Assembly: GCA_947169755.1 (NCBI GenBank)
Contig: CAMVQX010000093.1
Coordinates: 1 to 6,117, forward strand
Source of the DNA: an uncultured bacterium
GTDB lineage: Bacteria > Cyanobacteriota > Vampirovibrionia > Gastranaerophilales > Gastranaerophilaceae
Direction of reading: 5' to 3'
Length of the DNA stretch: 6,117 bases
Shown here: one piece after another, positions 1 through 5,568 of the stretch
Position numbering within the stretch: position 1 is the stretch's first letter
Layout of the letters: each line of letters opens with the position of its first letter
Notes under the pieces: model-generated
What the model was told of the DNA's origin: nothing
What the model saw: only the letters and a program-made list of their open reading frames with translations
Database searches by the model: none
Program-made: the position numbers and the translations under genes

Positions 1-23
1 ACGCCCTCAGCTCGTTCGCGCTC

Positions 24-53
24 GAACCATTACAAGGCTTTGCCTTGTGGTTC
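24..53. repeat. GC-rich interrupted hairpin downstream of tRNA-Ser
   Basis: GAACCA (24-29) pairs with TGGTTC (48-53), and CAAGGC (33-38) pairs with GCCTTG (42-47) around a TTT loop. Three unpaired bases (30-32) lie on one side, giving 12 perfect pairs in total. The pentamer GCTCG occurs twice just to the left (10-14 and 20-24). The block 1-60 is clearly richer in G and C than the flanking AT-rich DNA. It lies past the 3' end of the tRNA gene but has no T-tract after the stem in either direction, so it does not look like a simple terminator. It could be one copy of an interspersed intergenic repeat, but only one copy is visible here and the left edge cuts the region. Confidence 0.45.
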
Positions 54-95
54 TCGTCCCTTCTATTTATTTATCAATTTACTGCTCGGAAAATT

Positions 96-182
96 CAGAG
101 AGGAAGGGATTCGAACCCTCGGTGGAATTGCTCCCACACAACCTTTCCAAGATTGCACCTTAAACCGCTCGGACACCTCTCT
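96..182 (-). tRNA. tRNA-Ser (anticodon GGA)
   Basis: This 87-base gene folds into a class II serine tRNA. The acceptor stem AGAGAGG/CCTCTCT (176-182 with 97-103) has seven Watson-Crick pairs and is followed by a G discriminator at 96, as expected for serine. The anticodon stem CAATC/GGTTG encloses the loop TTGGAAA, giving anticodon GGA, which reads UCC and UCU codons. A long variable arm (GTGGGA paired with TTCCAC around GCAA) marks the serine/leucine class. The T arm carries the usual TTCGAAT loop. The 3' CCA is not encoded (the genomic bases are AAT), so it must be added by a nucleotidyltransferase. A promoter about 16 bases upstream is listed separately. Confidence 0.97.
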
Positions 183-197
183 TTACGATTTAACCAA

Positions 198-226
198 ATA
201 ATATCACAAAAAAGAAAATTTGTGAT
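198..226 (-). promoter_or_regulatory. tRNA-Ser promoter
   Basis: On the minus strand, an extended -10 reads TGA-TATTAT, with the hexamer at 203-198. ATCACA (226-221) sits 17 bases further upstream and matches the TTGACA -35 consensus at four of six positions. Predicted transcription starts near 191, about nine bases before the mature tRNA 5' end, leaving a short leader for RNase P. The site is interleaved with the divergent aroA promoter. Confidence 0.5.
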
Positions 227-231
227 AAAAT
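203..231 (+). promoter_or_regulatory. aroA promoter (extended -10), predicted leaderless
   Basis: An extended -10, TGA-TAAAAT, has its hexamer at 226-231. ATCACA at 203-208 lies 17 bases upstream as a weak -35. Counting seven bases from the last T of the hexamer puts +1 at 238, the A of the aroA ATG. The stretch between hexamer and ATG is all T and A with no Shine-Dalgarno sequence. The right arm TTTGTGATA (219-227) is the exact reverse complement of 202-210, which forms the tRNA-Ser promoter. Confidence 0.55.
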
Positions 232-237
232 TTTTTT

Positions 238-1512
238 ATGGAAAAATTAGTAAAAAATATTTCCAAAGGTCTCGTTGGCGAAATTACCATTCCGTCTGAT
301 AAATCCATTTCGCATAGAGCTATAATGCTTTCATCACTTGCCAATGGTAAATCAATAATTAAAAATTTTTCAAAAGGTCAAGATCCGCTGTCTTCACTTA
401 AAGTTTGCCGCGATTTAGGTATAGATGCAGAATTTCAAAATGAAGATTTAATTGTACACTCAACAGGTAAACTAAAAACACCGCAAACTGATTTAGACTG
501 CGGAAACTCCGGCACTACGATGAGATTTATGTCGGGAATTCTTGCAGGACAAAACTTCAATTCAACGCTTATCGGTGATGAAAGTCTTTCCAAACGACCT
601 ATGAAACGAGTTATAGAACCGCTTTCACTTATGGGTGCAAAGATTGAGGCTGATAATTTTAAAGCACCATTAAACATATATGGGCAAAAACTGCACGGAA
701 TAGAATACAATTCACCGCTTGCATCAGCTCAAGTAAAATCTTGTATTCTTCTTGCAGGCTTGAATTGTGATGAGCCGACAACCGTTATAGAACCATACAT
801 TTCACGTGACCACACAGAAAGAATGCTCAAATTTATGGGGGCAAATATTAAAACGGACAACAATAAAACCATAATTTCAAAATCTGAACTTGAACCGAAA
901 ACTATTGAAATTTGCGGGGATATATCTTCGGCAGCATTCTTTATCGTTGCGGCACTAATCGTTCCTAATTCCAAAATAATTTTGAAAAATGTAGGATTGA
1001 ACCCTACACGTACAGGAATTTTAGATGTAGTTGAGAAAATGGGCGGAAATATTGAAATACTCGATAAAAAAGAAATCTCAGGCGAAGAAGTCGGTGATAT
1101 AAAAATTTCTTATTCTAATTTGAAAGCCTGTACGATTGAAGGCGAAATAATACCCAAACTGATAGACGAACTTCCTGTAATAGCTGTTCTTGCATCTCAA
1201 GCTGAAGGACAAACAATTATTAAAGATGCACAGGATTTGAGAAACAAAGAAACTGACAGAATAAAAGCAACAGTTGCAGAATTAAAGAAGCTTGGGGCGG
1301 ATATTGAAGAAACTCCTGACGGATTTATTATTAACGGAAAATCCGAATTAAACGGCGATTGTACAGTCGAATCATATCACGATCACAGGCTTGCAATGAG
1401 CTTATATGTAGCAGGTTTAATTTGTAAAAAACAAATTAATATAAACGGATTTGAATGGGTGAATATTTCTTTTCCCGAATTTGAAAATTTATTTGAAAAA
1501 ATAATTATGTAA
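238..1512 (+). CDS. aroA: 3-phosphoshikimate 1-carboxyvinyltransferase (EPSP synthase)
   Basis: This cytoplasmic enzyme of the shikimate pathway transfers the enolpyruvyl group of PEP to shikimate 3-phosphate, leading to chorismate and the aromatic amino acids. The 424-residue length is normal for the family. Visible motifs include SDKSISHR at 20-27 (substrate-binding Lys22), NSGTTMR at 90-96 (Gly92 matching E. coli Gly96), SKRPM at 118-122, SAQVK at 163-167, RDHTE at 190-194, NPTRTG at 255-260, IDELP at 309-313 with the catalytic Asp, LRNKETDR at 334-341 and DHR at 382-384. RxHxE, SAQxK and NxTR are the motifs used to recognise class II EPSP synthases, but the usual GDK is SDK here. ATG 238 is chosen because the protein then begins at the usual distance from the first conserved motif. 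No Shine-Dalgarno sequence precedes it, and the predicted transcript starts at the ATG itself. Identity is secure. Confidence 0.97.
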   Translation: MEKLVKNISKGLVGEITIPSDKSISHRAIMLSSLANGKSIIKNFSKGQDPLSSLKVCRDLGIDAEFQNEDLIVHSTGKLKTPQTDLDCGNSGTTMRFMSGILAGQNFNSTLIGDESLSKRPMKRVIEPLSLMGAKIEADNFKAPLNIYGQKLHGIEYNSPLASAQVKSCILLAGLNCDEPTTVIEPYISRDHTERMLKFMGANIKTDNNKTIISKSELEPKTIEICGDISSAAFFIVAALIVPNSKIILKNVGLNPTRTGILDVVEKMGGNIEILDKKEISGEEVGDIKISYSNLKACTIEGEIIPKLIDELPVIAVLASQAEGQTIIKDAQDLRNKETDRIKATVAELKKLGADIEETPDGFIINGKSELNGDCTVESYHDHRLAMSLYVAGLICKKQININGFEWVNISFPEFENLFEKIIM

Positions 1513-1530
1513 AAATGTTGTTACATTTTT
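1511..1530 (+). terminator. possible weak AU-rich hairpin after aroA
   Basis: AAAAATGT (1511-1518) can pair with ACATTTTT (1523-1530) around the loop TGTT, starting inside the aroA stop codon. The stem has a single G-C pair, so termination would be weak at best. aroA transcription may instead run on to the strong terminator at 1788-1814. Confidence 0.25.
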
Positions 1531-1605
1531 GTTAAATTGTTAAAGTTATTTTTAAAATTCTCCGATATATATTTTGTAATCAGAAAGTATTTTGGAGATT
1601 TATAT

Positions 1606-1761
1606 ATGTTAAAAAAGATTTCATACCCTTCGTGTAATATATGCGACAGTGTGGTATTTATATTAAGAGGAGCGAGAAAACGCCGCAATATGGCGTTGGC
1701 ATCAGCGAAATTGGTTAATGCTGATGCTGGGATTAAAACCGGTTTGCGCGCAGTAAAATAA
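1606..1761 (+). CDS. hypothetical 51-residue basic protein
   Basis: I do not recognise this product. The start at 1606 is chosen because GGAGA (1594-1598) lies seven bases upstream; an earlier in-frame ATG at 1537 lacks such a site. The protein has a CxxC pair (Cys10, Cys13), a hydrophobic stretch SVVFIL (15-20), an arginine-rich centre RGARKRR (21-27) and an alanine- and lysine-containing tail. With 11 Lys/Arg against two Asp it is strongly basic. One CxxC is not enough to claim zinc binding. Codon use differs from the neighbours: CGC and GCG appear repeatedly in the second half. That half also contains two perfect inverted repeats, so the locus could be a structured RNA rather than a gene, or both. 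It lies 93 bases after aroA and ends just before a strong intrinsic terminator, so it could share the aroA transcript. Confidence 0.4.
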   Translation: MLKKISYPSCNICDSVVFILRGARKRRNMALASAKLVNADAGIKTGLRAVK

Positions 1762-1781
1762 GCGCATTCTCTAAAGAGAGT
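1679..1781 (+). other. cluster of consecutive stem-loops (possible structured RNA)
   Basis: Four inverted repeats follow one another: AACGCC (1679-1684) with GGCGTT (1692-1697); GCATCAGC (1699-1706) with GCTGATGC (1720-1727); TGCGC (1745-1749) with GCGCA (1762-1766); and CTCT with AGAG around 1770-1780. The palindrome AAACCGGTTT lies at 1736-1745. The intrinsic terminator follows seven bases after the cluster. The first two stems lie inside the small ORF. I see no match to tmRNA, SRP RNA, RNase P RNA or 6S RNA. Confidence 0.35.
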
Positions 1782-1787
1782 ATATTG

Positions 1788-1814
1788 AGACCGATAATAA
1801 ATCGGTCTTTTTTA
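1788..1814 (+). terminator. intrinsic terminator
   Basis: AGACCGAT (1788-1795) pairs perfectly with ATCGGTCT (1801-1808) around the loop AATAA, and a T-run to 1813 follows. It ends plus-strand transcripts from aroA and/or the small ORF. Its T-tract overlaps the stop codon of the convergent dehydrogenase gene. Read on the minus strand the hairpin is not followed by a U-tract, so it should act mainly in the plus direction. Confidence 0.85.
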
Positions 1815-2849
1815 TTGCCAAGGTTTGATTAAATATTTTATGGCTTTGCCTTCAATATGTTGTTGCATAGCCCATTCAACTTTTTCAAGAGGTAGGGTGT
1901 CAGTTATCAATTTTTCTACTTCAACTTCTCCGGAGGCAATATAGTCCAAAGCCATTCTGAAATATTTTGGAGTATGATGGAATACGCTCATAAGCGAGAT
2001 ATCGCCGTAGTGCATTTTAGTTGTATCAAAACTTACTGTTGAACCGGATTTACAGCCGCCAAAAAAGTGAACTTTCCCGCCCGGACGCACACAGGCAAAA
2101 ATTCTCTCCCATATTTCCGGAAGCCCTACACATTCAACCGCAACATCAAGTCCTCGTCCTTCTTCTGTAAATTCTTTGAATATCTTTTCTGGGTTAGGGT
2201 ATTTAGTCAAATCTATAATCTCATCTGCGTGCGCAAAATCTTCAGCCGCCTTCAATTTTATAGGATTACGTCCTGCAACAATAACTCTTGCCCCCTTTAA
2301 TTTTGCAAGTCTTGCAAACATCAAACCTATCGGACCAATTCCGATTATACCTACAGTTTGACCCGGTTTGATATCAGTTCTTTCAACACCGTGAACGACA
2401 TTTGCAAGTGGTTCTGAAAAAGCTGCTTTATCAAAACTTAAATCATCAGGTAAAATCAACATATTTTTTTCGACAATTCTTGCCGGAACAGTAATATATT
2501 GGGCATAAGCACCATTTAGCAAATCGAGATTTTCACACAAATTATATTCTTCTTTTTTGCAGAAGAAACAATGACCGCAAGGGGCAGAGTTTGCAGCAAC
2601 GACTCTATCTCCGATTTTGACATTTGTAACACCTTTACCAACTTTATCAACAATTCCTGCAAATTCATGCCCGAACCCTGACGGAACTGATTTGATAAGT
2701 ACAGGATGACCGCGTCTGTACGTTTTGACATCAGTGCCGCAAGTGAGTGCTGACATAATTTTTACAACGACTTCACCGTCTTCGGGCGGTTTTACCATAA
2801 CTTCTTCATACTTTATATTTTGAGGTCCATAGTATTGAATTGATTTCAT
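1812..2849 (-). CDS. zinc-dependent medium-chain dehydrogenase, second gene of pair
   Basis: This is a soluble 345-residue alcohol/polyol dehydrogenase-type enzyme (MDR superfamily, sorbitol/threonine dehydrogenase-like); the substrate cannot be read from sequence. The N-terminal GroES-like catalytic domain shows the catalytic zinc ligands Cys37, His61-Glu62 and Glu146. It also carries a structural zinc cluster at Cys91, Cys94, Cys97 and Cys105. The Rossmann domain has GIGPIG at 170-175. The end of its second beta strand reads VAGRNP, with Arg194 and no acidic residue, which suggests NADP(H). Start 2849 is preferred over 2864: it gives the usual family N-terminus (MKSIQYYGP), has GAGAG six bases upstream, and its ATG overlaps the TGA of the upstream gene, so the two are probably translationally coupled. 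The enzyme may act together with the upstream dehydrogenase. Confidence 0.9.
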   Translation of the reverse strand: MKSIQYYGPQNIKYEEVMVKPPEDGEVVVKIMSALTCGTDVKTYRRGHPVLIKSVPSGFGHEFAGIVDKVGKGVTNVKIGDRVVAANSAPCGHCFFCKKEEYNLCENLDLLNGAYAQYITVPARIVEKNMLILPDDLSFDKAAFSEPLANVVHGVERTDIKPGQTVGIIGIGPIGLMFARLAKLKGARVIVAGRNPIKLKAAEDFAHADEIIDLTKYPNPEKIFKEFTEEGRGLDVAVECVGLPEIWERIFACVRPGGKVHFFGGCKSGSTVSFDTTKMHYGDISLMSVFHHTPKYFRMALDYIASGEVEVEKLITDTLPLEKVEWAMQQHIEGKAIKYLIKPWQ

Positions 2850-3841
2850 TTTATTCTCTCGCATATTTTTATGTACGCCTTCATAATCTTATTTGACATT
2901 GTATCATCAAAAGCTTTTTGAATATCTTCAAGCACATATTCAGTAGATAAACCTTTAACTTTGACTTTTCCTGTTTCCAAAAGTTTTAATGAATCTTGTA
3001 AATCTGTTGGTGATGGGGAATAGCTGCCCATTACAGTCAATTCTCTGTAATAAATCTCATTATTCGGATAAGCTGTTTCATCATGCGGAGTGCTTGAAAA
3101 TACCAAAATTTTGCCGCCGTTTCTAACGTATTTTAATGCTGTATCCAGTGCTTTATCAGCACCGGATGTCATAAATACGCAGTCAGCTTTATAATCATCT
3201 GAGATTTTTCCAACATCAACTGCATCAATTCCCAAATTTTTTAATATAGCTATACGCTCATCTATCAAATCACATCCAAGCACATTTGCACCATACGCTT
3301 TTAAACATTGAGATGAAAGAATACCGATAGAGCCCAACCCTACAACCAAAACATTGTCATTCTCAATTAAGTCGGCACGTTTTACGGCTCTAACAATACA
3401 ACCCAAAGGTTCATAAAAAGAAGCTTCAATATTTGTTAAATTTTCAGGTTTTTTATGCGCAACATTTTGAAGATGTTCTTCAGACAAATACACAAACTCA
3501 GAAAATCCTCCGGGACGTATATTTGTAGATTTGAAGTGTTCACACATAGAAACGTTTCCGTGTTTGCAATATACACAAGTTTTACAAGGAATATGGTGTG
3601 AAGTTACAATTGTATCGCCAATTCTAAAATTTGTATCAGAATTAATTTCAACAATTTGTGCTACAATCTCGTGCCCGAGCACTGTTCCGTCGGGCGATAT
3701 TTTATGCACAAATTTAACTATATCTGAACCGCATAAACCGCAGCCCAAAACTTTTACAATAGCGCCATCTCTACCATTTAAAAATATATTTTCGGCTTCT
3801 TTGATAGTAATTTTTTCATTATTTATAACGGCTGTTTTCAT
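2846..3841 (-). CDS. zinc-dependent medium-chain dehydrogenase, first gene of pair
   Basis: This 331-residue MDR-superfamily enzyme should oxidise an alcohol or polyol, or reduce the matching carbonyl; the substrate is unknown. Catalytic zinc ligands are Cys37 (GLCGSD), His57-Glu58 and Glu144 (YEPLG). The structural zinc cluster is Cys86, Cys89, Cys92 and Cys100. The Rossmann motif is GLGSIG at 168-173, and the second beta strand ends GCDLIDER, with Asp191 in the position that favours NAD(H). An upstream ATG at 3904 is in frame, but start 3841 is chosen: MKTAVI is the normal beginning for the family, the longer form would add 21 unusual residues and run across the divergent gene's promoter, and a -10 box sits just before 3841. 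There is no Shine-Dalgarno sequence. The gene overlaps the second dehydrogenase by four bases (ATGA). The two proteins are distant paralogues, not a recent duplication. Confidence 0.9.
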   Translation of the reverse strand: MKTAVINNEKITIKEAENIFLNGRDGAIVKVLGCGLCGSDIVKFVHKISPDGTVLGHEIVAQIVEINSDTNFRIGDTIVTSHHIPCKTCVYCKHGNVSMCEHFKSTNIRPGGFSEFVYLSEEHLQNVAHKKPENLTNIEASFYEPLGCIVRAVKRADLIENDNVLVVGLGSIGILSSQCLKAYGANVLGCDLIDERIAILKNLGIDAVDVGKISDDYKADCVFMTSGADKALDTALKYVRNGGKILVFSSTPHDETAYPNNEIYYRELTVMGSYSPSPTDLQDSLKLLETGKVKVKGLSTEYVLEDIQKAFDDTMSNKIMKAYIKICERIK

Positions 3842-3848
3842 AACACTA

Positions 3849-3857
3849 ATTTTATCA
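3849..3857 (-). promoter_or_regulatory. extended -10 promoter of dehydrogenase operon, predicted leaderless
   Basis: TGA-TAAAAT has its hexamer at 3854-3849 on the minus strand. It is embedded in a 14-base sequence (3861-3848) identical to 219-232 before aroA. Counting seven bases from the hexamer end gives 3842, one base before the ATG at 3841, where the first purine is. No recognisable -35 lies 17 bases upstream; the TG extension may compensate. Confidence 0.5.
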
Positions 3858-3862
3858 CAAAC

Positions 3863-3891
3863 TTGAAAAGAAAAAATATAAAGTATATAAT
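3863..3891 (+). promoter_or_regulatory. sigma-70-type promoter of the GNAT gene, predicted leaderless
   Basis: TTGAAA (3863-3868, five of six to the -35 consensus) is separated by exactly 17 bases from a perfect TATAAT (3886-3891). The predicted +1 is 3898, the A of the ATG, leaving no 5' leader. Confidence 0.75.
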
Positions 3892-3897
3892 ACTTGT

Positions 3898-4875
3898 ATG
3901 ACAATCATAAGAAGACTGAACTGTTTTGATGCACCTAAAATAAAGAAGATGATTGCTTATCTCGGAAATGATGAAAAAATTTCAGAAGATATAATCAGCG
4001 AGGCTTTTCTAATAGTTCATAACATTTTTCCGCTTAAATATAAATTTTTGCCGGAATCTTTTATTTTGCTTGAAAACAAAGAAATCTTAGGTTTAATTAC
4101 GGTTGTACCTACTATTGGTAATCCATATAAAATAAACATTACCAGACTAATTTTTAAACAGAATATGTACAATATAGGCAAACAACTTGTAGAGTTTGTT
4201 ATTGCTAAGTACGGCGCAAAAGGTGCAGTATCTTTTAAAGTTACAGTTGATCAATCACATGATGAACTTTTAGATTTATTTTTGCAAGGCTGCGGCTTCA
4301 GGCAATGCAGCTATGAAAACCTATGGAAGCTAGATAATTTTAAACCTAAAACCGATAATAAGGCTAATTTTAGACATAGCCAGAATTCCGATTCCAAAGC
4401 TGTTGCAAAATTGTATAATGCGGAGTTGAAAAATCTTTATAAACCTTCATTAGAGAGGATTCCTTCCGAATACAAAGAGCCGGTATTCGGAGGCTTTAAC
4501 AACTTTTATAAAAACAGATATGTTCTTGAAGAACCTTCTCAAAAAAGAATTGTTGCATATCTTTCCATTACAACAAGCGACAATTTTAATTTTATAATAG
4601 ATATGTCTTTAAATGATGCGTACAATATCTCTTATGATGAGGTCATTAATTTTGCAATTTCAGAAATAAAAGTCAGAAAATCAAATTTCTGTGCATTTCT
4701 CAAACACAGACAATACACAAATTACGCAGATGATTTGGAAAAATATTTACATGAAAGGAATTTGAAGTGTATTCAAACTCAATGTGTACTTGTAAAAGAC
4801 TTTTACAAACAAATAAAACAGCCAGATAGCGCACTTCAAATTTTTCAATTTGGAGAAATATCGTCAACAAATTAA
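3898..4875 (+). CDS. GNAT-like protein with two acetyltransferase-type domains
   Basis: This 325-residue soluble protein appears to be a tandem GNAT. The first domain (about 1-145) shows the typical order: an N-terminal helix, ESFILLENKEILGLITVV (53-70) as central strands, ITRLIF (81-86), a helix starting NIGKQLVEFVI (92-102) and the late GCGF (131-134) strand-turn. The second half (about 158-303) repeats the outline more loosely: SDSKAVAKLYNAEL, then KRIVAYLSITTS (216-227), DEVINFAISEI (247-257) and a final RNLKCIQTQCVLVKD. The acetyl-CoA loop of domain one is degenerate: IGK remains, but the usual preceding glycines are Met and Asn. Acetyl transfer is therefore a family-based inference; substrate and partners are unknown. 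Start 3898 follows directly from the promoter. The gene is divergent from the dehydrogenase pair, with only 56 bases between starts. The fold call for the C-terminal half is tentative. Confidence 0.7.
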   Translation: MTIIRRLNCFDAPKIKKMIAYLGNDEKISEDIISEAFLIVHNIFPLKYKFLPESFILLENKEILGLITVVPTIGNPYKINITRLIFKQNMYNIGKQLVEFVIAKYGAKGAVSFKVTVDQSHDELLDLFLQGCGFRQCSYENLWKLDNFKPKTDNKANFRHSQNSDSKAVAKLYNAELKNLYKPSLERIPSEYKEPVFGGFNNFYKNRYVLEEPSQKRIVAYLSITTSDNFNFIIDMSLNDAYNISYDEVINFAISEIKVRKSNFCAFLKHRQYTNYADDLEKYLHERNLKCIQTQCVLVKDFYKQIKQPDSALQIFQFGEISSTN

Positions 4876-4901
4876 AAAAGCAGCCTCAAAGGCTGCTTTT
4901 T
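4874..4901. terminator. bidirectional intrinsic terminator
   Basis: GCAGCC (4880-4885) pairs with GGCTGC (4891-4896) around TCAAA. An A-run on the left (4874-4879) and a T-run on the right (4897-4901) extend the stem and supply a U-tract in both directions. It terminates the GNAT mRNA, whose stop codon it touches, and the convergent rplU-rpmA mRNA. It also means no obg or other gene continues the ribosomal operon. Confidence 0.92.
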
Positions 4902-4921
4902 AGTTTTTAATATTTAGAAAT

Positions 4922-5176
4922 TTACACTGCGTAAACACTAACTTGTTTTCTGTCACGCCTGTGTGCTTCGAATTTAACTTGACCGTCAATCAATGCATAC
5001 AAAGTATCATCTGATCCGATACCTACGTTGTTACCGGGATGAACTTTTGTTCCTCTTTGACGAACAATGATGTTACCAGCTTTAACAGTTTCGCCGCCGA
5101 ATTTTTTAACGCCTAAACGTTTAGCTTCCGAGTCGCGACCGTTACGGGTAGATCCCATACCTTTCTTATGTGCCAT
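4922..5176 (-). CDS. rpmA: 50S ribosomal protein L27
   Basis: L27 is a large-subunit protein whose N-terminal tail reaches the peptidyl-transferase centre. The 84 residues are the standard length. The conserved start MAHKKGMGSTRNGRDS and the signature GNIIVRQRG...HPG (34-48) are intact. The N-terminus begins directly with MAHKKG: the extension that Firmicutes remove with the Prp protease is absent, which argues against a Firmicutes host. AGGAGA (5190-5185) lies eight bases before the ATG. The gene follows rplU by 18 bases, the usual rplU-rpmA pair, and ends before the bidirectional terminator. Confidence 0.98.
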   Translation of the reverse strand: MAHKKGMGSTRNGRDSEAKRLGVKKFGGETVKAGNIIVRQRGTKVHPGNNVGIGSDDTLYALIDGQVKFEAHRRDRKQVSVYAV

Positions 5177-5194
5177 TTTATAATTCTCCTTTTA

Positions 5195-5548
5195 TTATGC
5201 TTCTTCAGTTTCAGCCTCAGCAGATTTCTTTTGAGCTGATGTTCTGATTTTAGAAATCATTACTCTTGTAAAATCTTGTCTGTGTCCTTGTTTTCTTCTG
5301 TAACCTTTTTTAGGTCTTTGTTTGTAAACAATAACTTTTTTTGCTCTGTCATGTTTTACGATAGTACCTTCACAAGAAGCACCTGTAACGTAAGGTTGAC
5401 CAACTTTAGATTTTTTACCGTTTACAATCATTACGACTTTATCAAAAACTACTTTTGAATCTTTGTCGCCTTCTAATAGTTCAACATCAAGGTATTTTCC
5501 TTCTTCAACTTGATATTGTTTTCCGCCTGTTTCTACAATTGCGAACAT
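5195..5548 (-). CDS. rplU: 50S ribosomal protein L21
   Basis: L21 binds 23S rRNA in the large subunit. The 117-residue protein opens with MFAIVETGGKQYQV, and the family signature region IVYKQRPKKGYRRKQGHRQDFT (positions 73-94) is present. The tail after residue 101 (RTSAQKKSAEAETEEA) is an acidic, alanine-rich extension that makes the protein slightly longer than the roughly 103 residues of E. coli L21. AAAGGA (5561-5556) lies seven bases upstream of the ATG. It is the first gene of the rplU-rpmA operon, with a near-consensus promoter and a structured leader of about 90 bases that may control it. Spacing and order match the conserved operon. Confidence 0.98.
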   Translation of the reverse strand: MFAIVETGGKQYQVEEGKYLDVELLEGDKDSKVVFDKVVMIVNGKKSKVGQPYVTGASCEGTIVKHDRAKKVIVYKQRPKKGYRRKQGHRQDFTRVMISKIRTSAQKKSAEAETEEA

Positions 5549-5568
5549 TTTCTATTCCTTTCTAAATT

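Noticed and set aside
202..227. Palindrome as a CRP/FNR-type operator
   Set aside because: The arms have TCACA on the left and TGTGA on the right, opposite in polarity to the usual TGTGA-N6-TCACA, and both arms are explained as divergent extended -10 promoters.
45..299. 84-codon ORF across the tRNA gene
   Set aside because: It is the antisense reading of tRNA-Ser and runs into the aroA start in another frame; RGRDSNPRW is the familiar false translation of a serine tRNA.
435..974. Antisense ORFs within aroA at 435-710 and 729-974, and similar ones within the dehydrogenase and rplU genes
   Set aside because: They lie opposite well-identified genes and have no recognisable motifs or ribosome sites.
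1537..1605. N-terminal extension of the small ORF from ATG 1537
   Set aside because: There is no ribosome site before 1537, and the AT-rich sequence reads like untranslated DNA; GGAGA favours 1606.
1679..1727. Integron attC-like site
   Set aside because: The AACGCC...GGCGTT stem resembles one superficially, but the base after GTTGG is C, breaking the GTTRRRY core, and there is no integrase or cassette series.
2850..2864. Upstream start for the second dehydrogenase (ATG at 2864)
   Set aside because: The ATG at 2849 has a better-placed GAGAG, forms the ATGA overlap and gives the usual family N-terminus.
3842..3904. Upstream start for the first dehydrogenase (ATG at 3904)
   Set aside because: It adds 21 unusual residues, overlaps the divergent GNAT start and covers the promoter boxes; MKTAVI at 3841 is the normal family N-terminus.
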